Below, piece after piece: positions 12,301 to 30,640 of a DNA stretch of 64,000 nt. The position numbers and the translations under genes are program-made. Every line of letters starts with the position of its first letter. The first letter of the stretch is position 1. The DNA comes from Brugia malayi (Eukaryota > Nematoda > Chromadorea > Rhabditida > Onchocercidae): assembly GCF_000002995.4 (NCBI RefSeq), contig NW_025062477.1:4188649-4252648 (forward strand), given 5' to 3'. The notes under the pieces were generated by a model. The model had not been told where the DNA came from, ran no database searches, and saw nothing but the letters and a program-made list of their open reading frames with translations.

Positions 12301-15300
12301 GTGGTCCGTTGTAAGAAGCTGATGACCCTTGTACGCCACCACCAGAAGGAACACCTTGTGAATCCTGTAAAGTCAAATAAAATTGTTTGCAAAGCTTTGC
12401 AACAAGCGCAAAATTTTAATGTGTATTATTAATCTTGCATATTAGTACGTACTAAACGAAATCCAAAAAACTAATACTTCACGACATTAGCTATACCTGA
12501 ATGGTTATATCATCAACGCAAACGAAATTCCTGTCAGCTGAAGTCTCATCTTTGAAATAATCGGTAACAACAAAATTTGTTTCGTGTGGTAATGGAGGTG
12601 GAGGTCGATTAAGAATTGGTGGAATTGCAGTTCCTGCCGCAGAATATATTGGTGGTACCTAATAAATTCATATTTTACATGGATAACATAGGACATGGAG
12701 AGTATAAGAAAATTTTCCTTCAGCTATAAAGAAATTTATTGTTGCTGCATATAGGATTATGGTGGAAGTCCGAATAAAATTGGGAAGATAGTTTCGCCTA
12801 TTTAATGAAGGAGATAGAAGTATGGAAAAGTCTTGAGATGAATCAAGTGAAATAGCTGTAATCGATGACATTGAGGGTAACAAACGGCAAAATGTGACCT
12901 TTAAACATGTCACTACTAAAATCAATGGACAGTTCAATAATTCTCGATTACTTCCATTGGTTTTTGGTTTTTGGTTTTTTTAAATATGAAATTAAACATG
13001 ATTCAAAATTTTAAAAATATAATGAAAAAAGTGTAAATGTGGTTTAAAAAAGTACAGTTAAAAAAAGTGTTTACAAACCGTATCACCCGTAGTTATCATT
13101 GAATTCGTCATCTGCCGAATCAGTTGTGCCTTCGCGATTGCCAACTGTGCTGCTTCTACACCAGCATTACCACCTGAAAAAGATAACTCTAAACTAAAGT
13201 GAGCTAATTTTCATAAACATAATAGCTTTATTTTGAAACTGACAAATACTACAAGCCCAGTAAGGCGCAGACTGTACAGTGAGAAACATTTAAATTTTAA
13301 GATCTTTCATAGAAGTTGAAGTCATCAGCTATTGAACTATTACTTGGTCCAGCTGTAGGTCTAAAAGCAGGCATCTGATTAATACGTTCGGCCGTCTTTT
13401 GCATTGATTCGGTTGCTGCTGTTGTTGAAAGCACTGTATTCAACGGTAATCTCGAGTAAGTAACCATTACTGAAGTTTATAGTTTTCAATTTCCACTTCA
13501 AACCCAAATACGACAATAAAAAAAGTAACTGTCAAAAAAATATTTTAAAAATACATAAGACATGCATTCTTATAACATATAGCAACCATATCAATTATGA
13601 ATATTACCACTGCTTTTCATTAGGTGAAGAAAGAGAAATTTACCTGCACAACCATCGATAAGTAAGGGTATCTTGTTCAGTGTTAGCATAATTCTTTCTG
13701 CATCATCAGCACTACGCATTTGGACGTAAGCATAAAGGCCTGACTCAGCAATATGAACACGTAAAACGTCTAATGAAGATATTCGATTCATTTCTGCTTG
13801 AATTTTTGCTTCCGTACAATTTAGCGGTATTTCACGTAATAAAAGAGCTAAAAATAATCTATTTATAATAGACAAAACATAATTGTCTTTTTTTTTTCGT
13901 TTCCAATTTAGGACTAGATTTCACTTGATATCATGTTCCAAAAGCTGGCTTCAAAGCTTCATCTTCATTTTGAAAGACAAGGATGGAACTCACTGTCACA
14001 CTTCGCGACACCAATCGCTGCATAACCTTTTCTGGTCAATCCATCTGATTCCATTCGCGTTAAATTGCATTTGAAACATGCTCCCCGGTTTTTAAAATTT
14101 TTTATGGTACACTGCAAAATGAAGTGTTCTTAACATATACGAGAATTTTAAAATTTTTGATGCTAAATTATTCGGAGAAACATGAAGAGGGATAAAATAA
14201 ACTAGTATGAGCTATAAATCACATAAAAATATACTTTTGCGCACATCCAGTCGCCTGAACCAGAGAGACCCGACGATCGTCCATCTAGACTATCATAACG
14301 TGAATACTCTAATTTAACTGGTCGTCCATCGTCCAGTAGCAAAGTTCCCTGGAAAAAACAATAAGACTTAAAAATGGACATGGATACAACCGTATGACCT
14401 GAAACACGATTTACGCGGTTTCTTTCACGCATTTGACACGTTCGTTAGGATACATTACTTAGTTATCGTTGGAAAGGAAGGAAAGAATAAAAACGATAGG
14501 GAAAAAGATACCCACGGGAAAAAAGTGCTGAAAGTGATCGTTTAAACGTGTAAAAACGTTAACCGATCGTGAAATTCCATAAACGAGCTAACATTTCGTG
14601 TTTCCAGGATTTTTCCCGGAATTAAGTCCTGACAGTAACGGAAGTACCACCCCTACGTCTTCATAAACTATTAAAATTAGGCCTTCATCACTTGCTAAGG
14701 GGGATAAAAACTGCAGTTTCTCTACGGATAAAAATTATACAGTGTTCGACCTTGTTGTATTCCATCCAAGCTTGTGCGCTATTCACATCTCCGAATTCCA
14801 CGAATCCGAAACAACGGTCTGGACCTGTAGTTATTGCAACAAGTTAATGACAATGAAAGATTCTGGATTTAGAATCCACGATACTTTCCTTCGTCTGAGT
14901 GCAATAATCACGACACTGCTCGTCATATATTTTCGGACTACATGTTACTAATTTTTACAAGGTAAAAGACGTACACGTTAGATACAGGATATGTCTGCGT
15001 CCTTATCCTAACCTACATTCACGCTTTAGGTTTTAGGCAGTGCTTTAGCCATCTCACCAAAATTTCCGGTTTAGCCATCCACCCAATCACCGTATTAAAC
15101 AATTTTTCCATGAAAGTAATAATTTTCTGGAGTTTTTACAGAATTCAGAATAGACGATACTACTGTGACACTATGAATTCGAAGTATTAACAAGATTATT
15201 TCATAAATCCAACATTTTAAGAAATTAAAGCTTTCACCGAGAAGTACCAATTTTCATTACAATTTTCCTAGAATTATTCTACACATTTATGTCAGACAGC

Positions 15301-16746
15301 TGATTACTGGTAAAAGTTACGAAGGACGACAAGAAGTCTTCCGATGCACGAACAAGAAAACTGTAAAGAGTAACTAAATGATGTAAACAAAACAAAAACC
15401 CAAACGAAAGATAATATGTAAAGCAATTTATTAAAATTTAATATGCTGGCTGTACAGAAGAAAATGGCAATTACCTTTATGAATTATGCGGATATCCTTG
15501 ACCCGAAAACCTTGACGTGCTGTGAGTGCCATTAACTAAAATTATGGAAAATACACCAATTTCAAATAAATATTAAACTTGAAGCAAATAAATTTCCATA
15601 TATTTAAATAAGGCAACCGATCTCCAGAAGTTACGAAAAACGATAAGTCTTCTGATTTCTGATTCACAAACAAGAAAATTGTAAATAAAACAAAAAGTCA
15701 AATAAAAAGAACCGAGAAATTACAGAAAAGTTAATTCGGTTATAAAGCCACAGTACGAACATCGAAATCAGGTTCTTATAGTCTGTCCGTAGCTACAACA
15801 TCAACAGGTTGCACTGACTCTCAAAATTAATCCATACCTCGGTTGGACCAACCACGTAAAGGTAAAAGGAAGTCAAGCAAATTTAAATAAACGGCTGATA
15901 CCCATTACAGTCGAACAATTATTAAAACAATGTGATGACAGTTGATAAGAAAACCTTACCGCATCTCGCTGCGAATCAGTTGGTAACATTTTCATGACGA
16001 TTTTGTAATGTGGTTGTCCATAAAGCGCGGTATGCGATGCATATTTGTCAGTTTGTGATTGAGCTTGCATGGAAGATAAATAAGGCAGTGCGCTTGAAAA
16101 TTCTCGTGGCTCCTAAACGGCTACAATTTCGCGTTTCCAAATGACATCACCACTTTTTTCGAGTACAATTCACGCAAATGAAGCGCTACTTAAGTGATCA
16201 CGTGAAGCATATAATAAAAGTTGTTGGATGGTTGAAAGACCTCTCTGTCCCTATCGATTGAACGGCGTCTTCGATCGAAATCCATACGTGGCGAACGGTC
16301 ATGGCTACTACGGCTACAACTGCGAGTACAACTACGGCTTCTGCTACGGCTTCTACCGGAAGATCGTGACCTCGAATAACGACCTCGACCTGAAAAAATT
16401 TAATCTTAAACCGATTTATGAACACTTCACTGAAAAGTGTAAAACGAGAGATAACAAAAATCAAACATTATACAGTGTCACTTACGTCGCCGATCTCTGG
16501 ACCACGATCGAGATCTAGAACGGCCTCTTGAATTACTTCGCCGATATCTATCATTACGCCTGTAATGATTTCATCAGTCAAAGTTCGGAACTTATTCCCA
16601 GCCGAAAAAAAAAAAATCCTCTCATACAACAATTTAATTTAATATAATCTGATACTGAAAACAAAATTTAACCATATACCCATATACCTTTCATTATCAT
16701 AGCTACCACAACGATCACCATCACCGCTATAAACAAATGGAAGCAT
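9351..16746 (-). CDS. RBM5: RNA-binding splicing regulator, RBM5/RBM10 family
   Basis: Exons (minus, 5' to 3'): 16688-16746, 16486-16559, 16241-16389, 15960-16112, 15475-15535, 14751-14824, 14235-14348, 13994-14111, 13644-13847, 13344-13433, 13079-13173, 12497-12658, 12238-12364, 11947-12141, 11772-11848, 11438-11629, 11140-11321, 10670-10787, 10092-10257, 9827-9970, 9351-9496. They total 2700 bases, 899 residues, with matching phases. Domains: RS-rich 20-94; RRM1 about 130-206 (RNP2 IVMKML, RNP1 RCFGFVEF); RanBP2 zinc finger with W224 and C226, C229, C240, C243; RRM2 about 268-345 (GLYAYVQM); OCRE about 497-552 (GLYYDPTTGLYYD repeats); C2H2 finger C724, C727, H740, H747 (YCILCRRKF...SDLHK); acidic SYSDDDEEEE near 655; G-patch about 828-872 (GWQEGTGIGKNNQG); C-terminus MMSRFQDLQ. 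The family acts in the nucleus in 3' splice-site choice, exon definition and early spliceosome assembly. The domain order is exactly that of RBM5/RBM10. The first exon and start (ATG 16744-16746) are the least certain; the donor of exon 11438-11629 (AGT|GTTAGC) is weak but required by phase. Confidence 0.93.
15310..15720. repeat. Diverged direct repeats flanking RBM5 exon 5
   Basis: A block near 15313-15420 (AGTTACGAAGGACGACAAGA, then GTCTTCCGAT, ACAAGAAAACTGTAAA, ACAAAACAAAAAC) reappears in altered form near 15620-15715 (AGTTACGAAAAACGATAAG, TCTTCTGAT, ACAAGAAAATTGTAAA, AAACAAAAAGTC). The copies lie in the two introns on either side of the 61-base exon 15475-15535, which encodes the first part of RRM1. 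Confidence 0.5.
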
Positions 16747-16796
16747 ATCTTTCCGATGATATTGCCTTTTCTCGTAAATTCCTCTACAAATCACAC

Positions 16797-19700
16797 CTGT
16801 TTTTCATCACATTAACAACAAAAGATTATATCAATAACAAAAGATGATGTATGTAACAATTCATTTCAACAAAACACTATTTAATTTACTTTTCTCATTC
16901 AACTAAGATTTAAGTAATATTCCTACAAAATTTTAGTCTTCATTATTTATTTATTTTTTGTCATTATAATGATCCATTAATACTACAGCAATATTAGTGA
17001 TGACAAACCATCAATTATCATTATAATCCATAAAAACAATAATATCTCCATAATCTTTATGATCATTACAATATTATTATAACAATATCACTATAATCCA
17101 TTAGCAATAAAATTACACTACCACTTCCCCACCACACTGATTTGTCGTTAATAACAGTACACGTACATTACGCAGAACGCTTACCCTACCCCCTTAGTTA
17201 TAACCCAATCGATCACGCAATTTAATGCGGCCCGTTGACGCGGTTGCGAGCTAGCAACTGCGACTGAAACGTTAGTTTAGATTCTGCGAACGTATCTTTT
17301 GGGATATTCCGTTCAGAGTTGGACGATGTTTTCGGAACTTTTCCTGATTATTCCTGTATTCCTTCTCTTTTCAGATACAAAATTTCACATACATTGAATG
17401 ACCATATGTTATACATAAAGAACAAACTGACTGACAGATTTTTCAAATTCATCTAATCATTTAGTTTCTGAAATACTAGCAATACCGGATACGGTTTCTT
17501 CTTAAATTCTAAATGATACCAACGATGTAAACCGTGAAATTGTTGTCTTACTTGCTTAATATATTACCTAATATCCATCTGGCAGTTTGTATCAACTTTT
17601 TTTTTAAATTTTGGTAATGAAATCCTCGATGACGAAGTAATTCTTTTGTATGAGAAAACCTTGTAGTATTTTTTGGAACGCTTCTAAAAAAGCATCTAAA
17701 AGATGTCATATCGTCTATCCAATAGAGACTAATTGGAATTCCGAAAAATAGATTTCGAGACTGGATGGTAGGTGAATAACTATAACTTTGTTAATAATTT
17801 AATATTCGAGGAAGTGACTACATCCTCTTCAGATCAAAAGAAATTTTTTAAATTTTGCAGAATAATTAGATTTATTTTGCTATTATTACTGATAGTTGCA
17901 AATTAACGTGTTCTCTACCAAGGTTTTCTTAACCTCTTGAATTCCATCATTTAAAATTTTTGAAATCTGAGAGATAAACTTAAGCAACTGTAAAGCTGTT
18001 TACATAAACAGCATCCGAATTAAACCTCAAAACCTAAAGACATATCAGTATCGAAATCCACATTTGCGAATTTACTGATTTGATCGCTCTCAAAATTTTC
18101 AAATAACAGGATTGTTCATTTTGCATTCAGTCCATCAAAATTCATCGCAGGGGCTGCGTTTTGTATTTTCTTACCGACAGTCAATTTTCATCGCGAGTTT
18201 TTTCCGGAGGGTTTACTGCAAGATAGTGTAGTACCAGGTGATCGTGCATGAATGGATGATTCTATAGTGCAACTAGATGCTAATTGGTTTAGCTGTTGAT
18301 CTGAGTTTGTTAAAAAATCGTTTTTATTCGATAACCTGAATTTGACTGTTGTTTATGAATGTTTTCGATAGTCTCTCCAATTTCAGCGTTTTATTTTAAA
18401 GTTTTGAAAGTATTCTTTGGTTGTGGTCAAATTTAGATCAGAATTTTTTTCCTTTCACAAACAGAATTTATATTATTTCTCCGCCTTGCTCTCTATTTTC
18501 TTACTTCTCTCTCCCATTTTCGGGTTGTATTCAGAACTGTCATATATTCTAACCTTTTTCTAACCTAGTTGAATGAAAAACTTCATAAAATCTATTTGCA
18601 TTTCGATTGTCGTAAAGAACTTTTTTTTTTCTTGTAAGATTTTCAGGAACGCATCGAGTGTCCGTTGAATGTGGTGAATCGATGAGAGATTTTTTCGAAC
18701 TTTATCGAATTATCGCTTAAGATCTTTTTCATCATCAAGTCGTTTGTTTAGTGCAATCAAAACTGTTTAATAATTTTCATATTTAATAGATCCTTTTGTG
18801 CCACAATGACTTTTTAAGCAGAATAATAAACAACTTGTTTCCAAGCAAATATCTAACTTAGATTACTCGTCTACTAGAGTCCAATTGAGCATCTGGACTC
18901 TAGCAGACATATTAATTTTTAGTTCTGGATATCTTAATTTTAGTTCTATTAGTTTTGTAAGCTTATGTGGACTACTTATAGTTTCCGCTGGAAGTTAATT
19001 TCTTGTCCAACTTTATCATACGCTATTTGTTGTTCAACAACACCCATCCTCCATTTCAATGTCCTGCAGGGTTCTATTTTTATTAACGACAAATTGATAA
19101 ATTCATTTTTTGATTCAGTCTTTCGGCAAGACGAAGTTGAATTAACATGGCACTGTTATTCAAAATGTTGAAATATCCAGTAGCAGAAGAAACTTTGACG
19201 AGACGTATGCATTTGAGTTGCAGCTGTCTTTATATTGAATGATTTGTTGTTGGACCGTGAGACCTTCATCACTTTCTATGTAGTCGACATTTTGTTCAAG
19301 TATTATTGCAGGAGATCTTTGGTTAGTTTAGCAGATCTCTAAACTCACCTAAACAAACTTTTTTTTTTATTTTTCTTCCTTCGCAGTGTATTCAAAAAAA
19401 CATGTATATATTAACGGTTTATAAATTGAGTTGGACTTGTCTACCGTGGTTTGCTAGACTTGCTTTATAGTTTTGAAAAAGAGAGTTTATAGAAATACAA
19501 GTATCTGACAGGTAAGGTTATACTACTGCGCAATGGTTGAATGAATGATTTGGATTTGGGCTGACTGAAAAATACTGTTGAATGAAGTAACAAAAAATAA
19601 CAAAACATTGTAAAGGTTGTTGGAGCAATAATTCTTAGTATCTCAGAAAGCTGCAAAATTTATTTGATGATCTTGTTTTGCTTTGTCGCATTCCACAATT

Positions 19701-21543
19701 CTCCGCAAAATTTTTGCTTGTTTTCTTTATTGTTCTAGTAAAAAAGTCCGTTGTATCGTGATTCTTTGATTTGCATTTTTGCAGTTATCCGGGGAAACAT
19801 TTTCAAGCTATGCTAATTTGTAGCTATACTTGTGGTACGATGCTTAACTAAATTCAAGTTATGGTAGACTATAGACTATGGTGATTCTACTTTTTTCGGA
19901 AAATTAAGAAACTAAGAAAGTTCCTATGAAGTTGGTTATTTTTTATCATTAATTTGAACGGAAAAGTGTGGAAGGTTTCATTTTGCAATACCTTATTTGT
20001 TTCAGCATGACAGTTTTAGCGACATAGTGTTACGGAAATATGAATTCTGTTTTGGTGGAGGAATTCGCGTTAAGTGAGTGTATTCACTTCACTTTCTGCT
20101 CAGTTCGGAAATCATTTTTCCCAGAAATCCGTGGTAATCATGGCAAGAAAATTTTAAGCAATGTTGCAAGGGTTTGAGGAATGAAATTATCCAAAATTGT
20201 CATGGCAGTATAGCTTTTGCCAGTTAGTTGATTTTTGAAGTAACGTACGTAACTTAGTCCTTAATATGGTTATGTTTTTTTAATTATCAAATTTTCAGAT
20301 GAATCACCTGACGTTGTTATCATATGACTGCGCGGTCACCACTGTAAGCACCTATCGAACTGTTGTTGTTCTTGTTGTAGTCGTAGTTGTTGTTATTTAT
20401 TTTATCAAGCGGATATTATTATAGCCGCCTTCTTAGTTTCTTTTAATTTTTAGGTTTTATTAAATTTTTGTAACAAAAAAAAGAGCTTTTTATTTTTAGA
20501 AAACATCTTTTTAGCCAGGAGTTTTACAATTTCAATTTGAAAGTGTTTTTTAAAGAGGAAAGAAAAACTTACTCTGATATTTTTTTCTTCCTTATTATTT
20601 GTTTATACCTTTCAACTGTTAAAACAGAAACGATGAAATTATGCACTTGCATGCAAATGTTTCTCTTTCACTTTCGATAAAAACTAACCATTTATACATG
20701 GTCGAACAAAATAAATAAACAAAAAGAGCTTTCAGAAGCAAAGGACGCGTTCTAAGTTGACGGCCGGCCATGTTTCTTGTTGGTGTCATAATTCGAGGTG
20801 CAAACTAAGGGAAATGCAACACATAAGGTGTATGTATGAAAGCGTTTTCTTCCCTTTTTCCTTTATTTTTTCGTCACCATGACATTGTCTTAGTCATATG
20901 CTTTCCATATTAATATGTGGTTGTTTTTCTTCCTTTCTTATTGATCATTAACCCAGCAAATAGCTTTGAGTTATGTGAAAAGAAAGGAAGATAGTAGGCA
21001 TGATTGTATCAGACATGTAACTGTGTTTGGACACATGCGATGCATAAGTAACTGAAAAATCAAGAAATATGATATGTGGTGGGACATCTGATTAGGTCGA
21101 AGCATTAGAAAGCTGAAAAAATGTCGCTCTGTATTTCTTCCTTTTTTATTTTTTGTCTCTTAACCTAATTAGTAATAGTGGTAAATGATTCAAGCAAAAT
21201 TTTCTGCACAGTTTTTATGAAAAGAGGTTACAGTGTACTGGTCACGTTGTTTGCACTTATTTTTGTGTTTTTGCTAAATTCCCGCTTGCAGTTAGCAGGT
21301 TAAATATATCAAAAACCGCTGAGTTTTAGATATTAAATGATCAGAGGAGCTTTCTAGATTTGCTCAAATTATTCTTGCAAAAATTGGCTCAAAGAAAATA
21401 ACTGAAAACAAATTTTGTTAGGTGTCTTGATCAGATAAGGTTGGATACAATTAGTCTACTCTGATCAACGAATAAATTTAGTCCCATTTAAACAGTTCGG
21501 TTCATTTTATTTGTCTCATGCCGGCGTTGTGAATTGCTTCTCT
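16797..21543. other. Intergenic region between RBM5-like and PRP4 kinase genes
   Basis: The two genes diverge from here, so promoters for both should lie inside. It is less AT-rich than the outer parts of the window. A CpG-containing patch at about 17200-17300 (GCGGCCCGTTGACGCGG) lies about 450 bases upstream of the RBM5-like start and may be promoter sequence. A GC-balanced hairpin sits at 18869-18908. The short open frames present show no recognisable protein and no consistent splice structure. Unannotated non-coding RNA is possible. Confidence 0.55.
18869..18908. repeat. 15-base-arm hairpin
   Basis: The arm at 18869-18883 (GTCT-A-CTAGAGTCCA) and the arm at 18894-18908 (TGGACTCTAG-C-AGAC) pair with a single A/C mismatch around a 10-base loop. 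The GC content is well above that of the neighbouring DNA, so it is unlikely to be simple-sequence noise. Possible structured RNA or inverted-repeat remnant. Confidence 0.6.
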
Positions 21544-21551
21544 CAGTTCGT
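21536..21551 (+). promoter_or_regulatory. Probable trans-splice acceptor of PRP4 kinase gene
   Basis: GCTTCTCTCAG ends at 21546, five bases before the ATG at 21552-21554. A pyrimidine-rich acceptor with no matching upstream exon and a tiny leader is the usual mark of spliced-leader addition in nematodes. This supports the start at 21552 rather than the in-frame ATG at 21600. Confidence 0.55.
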
Positions 21552-27951
<6,400 letters not shown>

Positions 27952-28223
27952 ATTTGAACGTGGATCATTTATGGCATTTTAGAAATTTAGTTTATTCTTC
28001 ATGAACGTTTTTGAAGGGTATAAGCATGCCCTTGGGCTGATTCTAAAGTGTCGTTAGTGCATTTTTAATGATCATTCCAAAATGCCGTTATTTTTATTTT
28101 TTGCTTATTTTCGATTCGTTAATTGCATTAACACATTTCAGACCAAAAACAGCCGAACATTGTTGTACAAAAAATATAATGGAGTGTGTTAATGCTGGCT
28201 TCAGTTTATTTTATACCTCAGAT

Positions 28224-28229
28224 AATAAA
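28224..28229 (+). terminator. Poly(A) signal of PRP4 kinase gene
   Basis: AATAAA about 270 bases past the TGA stop at 27949-27951, in the convergent interval before the NDUFS6 gene. Earlier variant signals cannot be excluded. Confidence 0.45.
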
Positions 28230-29126
28230 TAATTGAAAGTTTAGGCGTCATTCTGAGGGAATATCTTGCTGGTCGTTTGGTCATCTTTTCTGGATTTAAT
28301 TCTTTTTTTTAAATTAGCTGACCGAGCAAGGCAAAAATGTCCAGCATATTCTACATTTTTTAATTGCATATTTCATCGAAACAAAAATTTCATCGCTACT
28401 TCTCTACTTAGTAGTCCAGTGGATGTATTTTGCGTCAACAAAATGGCATCTCTTTCAATATGGGATAAAGTGATCACCACTTTGTTGCTGAAAATAGAGG
28501 AATATAAAGTTTTGATTTCTGTGAATTTTTTCCCTTCTATGGCAAAACAAGGAGGGTTAAAGTTCATAATATGCACAGACTATGTTCATTCCTGGATAGT
28601 TTTATGCATGTCTTAAAGCCTATAACTTCACATGTTTATTTGATTCATTTTTTCGTTTTAAAATACTATAGCAATTTGATTTTATTATGTGAGTTGTATT
28701 TCATAAATTTGTATTAATACCATCGATTAATTCATTATTTTGTCACCAAGTGAAACACGGCAAACTCCGAATGTGTTTGTGCATAGAAGAATAAGAACCG
28801 CTTTTTTGTATTCTAAGGTTGTAGGTGGCATTTTAGCGGTTAAACTGGTATTCATTTTTTCCCGAATAAGTGTATGACGTGAAATAGAAGAAATGAAGCA
28901 GCCACCGCTCGACCAATTCGTTTTTGGCCATTATATCGTGTCACATACACAACTTGGGAAAAGAAAATACACTTTTTTTTTTTAAAATTTCCATTGTTTC
29001 GTACTTGTGCTATTGTTAAATGGATTTTATATTGTTTGCCTTAATTGTATAATAAAATATGGGACCTTGCAATTTAAATACTAGATAAATATAAGTGGGT
29101 TTTTCCTTTGGGAATCCGCAGAACAA
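28230..29126. other. Convergent intergenic interval
   Basis: Lies between the likely 3' ends of the PRP4 kinase gene (plus) and the NDUFS6 gene (minus). A 116-codon open frame at 28266-28616 has no recognisable similarity and no splice or leader context, so it is not called. Nothing else is seen. Confidence 0.5.
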
Positions 29127-29132
29127 TTTATT
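29127..29132 (-). terminator. Poly(A) signal of NDUFS6 gene
   Basis: The minus strand reads AATAAA about 258 bases past the TAG stop at 29390-29392. The 3' untranslated region in between contains a perfect 14-base palindrome, GGTTATCGATAACC, at 29225-29238. Confidence 0.45.
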
Positions 29133-29389
29133 CCCTGTAGTAATGCTTGAACAAAGCAGAGCCGACAAATATATGTTTTCAGAACATGAAGAGACACACG
29201 AAAACGGTGTCACTGATCGGTGATGGTTATCGATAACCTTTACGGCACAACTGGTTCAACAGTGTGCTGATGACATAGAAAATTTAATATCTGTAACAAA
29301 AAAAGGCAGCAAGATCGGAAATTCAGATTTCATTACACACTGCAAGTAGGATCTAAGCATAATTTACAAGTGTTCAGAGAAGTGGGTGT

Positions 29390-30611
29390 CTATGTTACCA
29401 GATGGTTGATATCATGGTCACTACCTTGAGTGAAATGAGTGTTTACGAAACGCTGTCCACAATAACCACATGCATGATTGCCAGGTTTATCCTGAAAAAG
29501 CATTATTATTTCTTCCCTGCTCAAGAATAAGACTTCCTATCATGTTTAATTACATCTATAGTTTGAGTTTTGTTTCCTTTTAAGAATATACGTATAACAA
29601 AACTAAAATAAAAGAACTACAATGACTGAAAAAGTATTCAACATTTATCACCATTACATGATACTTATGAATAATAAAACAATTAACTTTTATCAACCAT
29701 TATCAACTTCTCATCAACCATTATTTAAAGGTACCTCCATTACATTCATCATGCTTAGATGGTCTCTATATTGACTTGAATTTTATCCAACTTGAAAGAA
29801 TTAAAATATGTCGTCCTATTAAAACTCAAAATAGCATTTCTGTTTAATATCTAAGTATTGTCAAAACAATACGCAGAATTTATTGCAATAGTTCTGAAAC
29901 TTTAAACTATTTTATTCCTTTATAATATCTAAATAGAGATTAATAAGTGCTAAGAAGAATATTATATAGTATTTATGTTTTCATGTAGTATATTACATGC
30001 ATAAAGTGGTAAAGATAACCTAGAAGTTACTAACCAATTTAATATATACACGTGGATGACCTAATGCTGAATGACCACCATCACAATGTACGATACGTTG
30101 ATCCGTTTCAATTGGTGGTACTTCAGCGATCAACTTTTGTGCAACATTTGGATTTACTTGTTTCGGCATTATAGTAAACCTTACATTTCGATGATCGGCT
30201 TGGTCCCATGCCTATTATAACATGATACTTACTGAGATGTAATGTGAAAGTTCAAAAATCAAAAAGTAAAAACTGAAAATGCTCGATCATCAGGTCTATC
30301 CTTACTTATTCCTTATATTTTTATGGATCCTTCAACCCAAAAATTACCTTACAATGACAAAAAGCGTATTTTGCTAAGTTCTAATGTGCTATTTCGGAAA
30401 GTAATCGCTCACTGCCTCGAAATGCAATTTAACACTAATATTAATACAATTTTAAAGATGATAAAAATGATTAATTACTTACCTGCCCAGTATGTGTAAC
30501 CTTATCATACACAGCATTTAATGGCGTGACATCTTTTGGTGCTAAAACGTCTGATTTAGCACAAAACGCTTGTGCAAACAGACGTGATAATCTTCGGCTA
30601 ATTATTGTCAT
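29390..30611 (-). CDS. NDUFS6: NADH dehydrogenase (ubiquinone) iron-sulfur protein 6, mitochondrial (complex I)
   Basis: Exons (minus, 5' to 3'): 30483-30611, 30035-30211, 29390-29491; 408 bases, 135 residues, all introns phase 0. The N-terminus MTIISRRLSRLFAQAF is Arg-rich, amphipathic and without acidic residues, as expected of a mitochondrial targeting peptide. The C-terminal half carries the family's zinc site: VHCDGGHSALGHPRVYIKL followed by HACGYCGQRF. The candidate ligands are the Cys of HCDGG, the His of LGHP and the two Cys of CGYC, the usual C-x8-H-x(n)-C-x2-C pattern. The subunit sits in the N-module of complex I in the mitochondrial matrix and binds zinc during late assembly. Length fits mature subunit plus presequence. 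It converges on the PRP4 kinase gene; the same pair is adjacent in C. elegans as I recall it (F22D6.4/F22D6.5). Confidence 0.95.
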
Positions 30612-30640
30612 CTAAACAATAGCACCTAAAAGAAAAAGAA
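30612..30640 (-). promoter_or_regulatory. Probable trans-splice acceptor of NDUFS6 gene
   Basis: On the minus strand a long pyrimidine run ends in TTCTTTTAG (TAG at 30626-30628), leaving a 14-base leader before the ATG at 30611. No upstream exon is visible, so this is best read as a spliced-leader acceptor; a second TAG abuts the ATG. Confidence 0.55.

Noticed and set aside
12505..12937. Minus-strand open frames near 12.5-12.9 kb
   Set aside because: Frame-shifted reading of the real RBM5 exon 12497-12658 and intron sequence; the phase-0 frame VPPIYSAAGTAIPP is the one that joins its neighbours.
28266..28616. 116-codon plus-strand frame between PRP4 and NDUFS6
   Set aside because: No recognisable domain, no acceptor or leader context, and it sits between convergent 3' ends.
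29225..29238. GGTTATCGATAACC palindrome considered as an insulator element
   Set aside because: Contains TATCGATA, a Drosophila boundary-factor word, but there is no evidence for that function in nematodes and 14-base palindromes can occur by chance.
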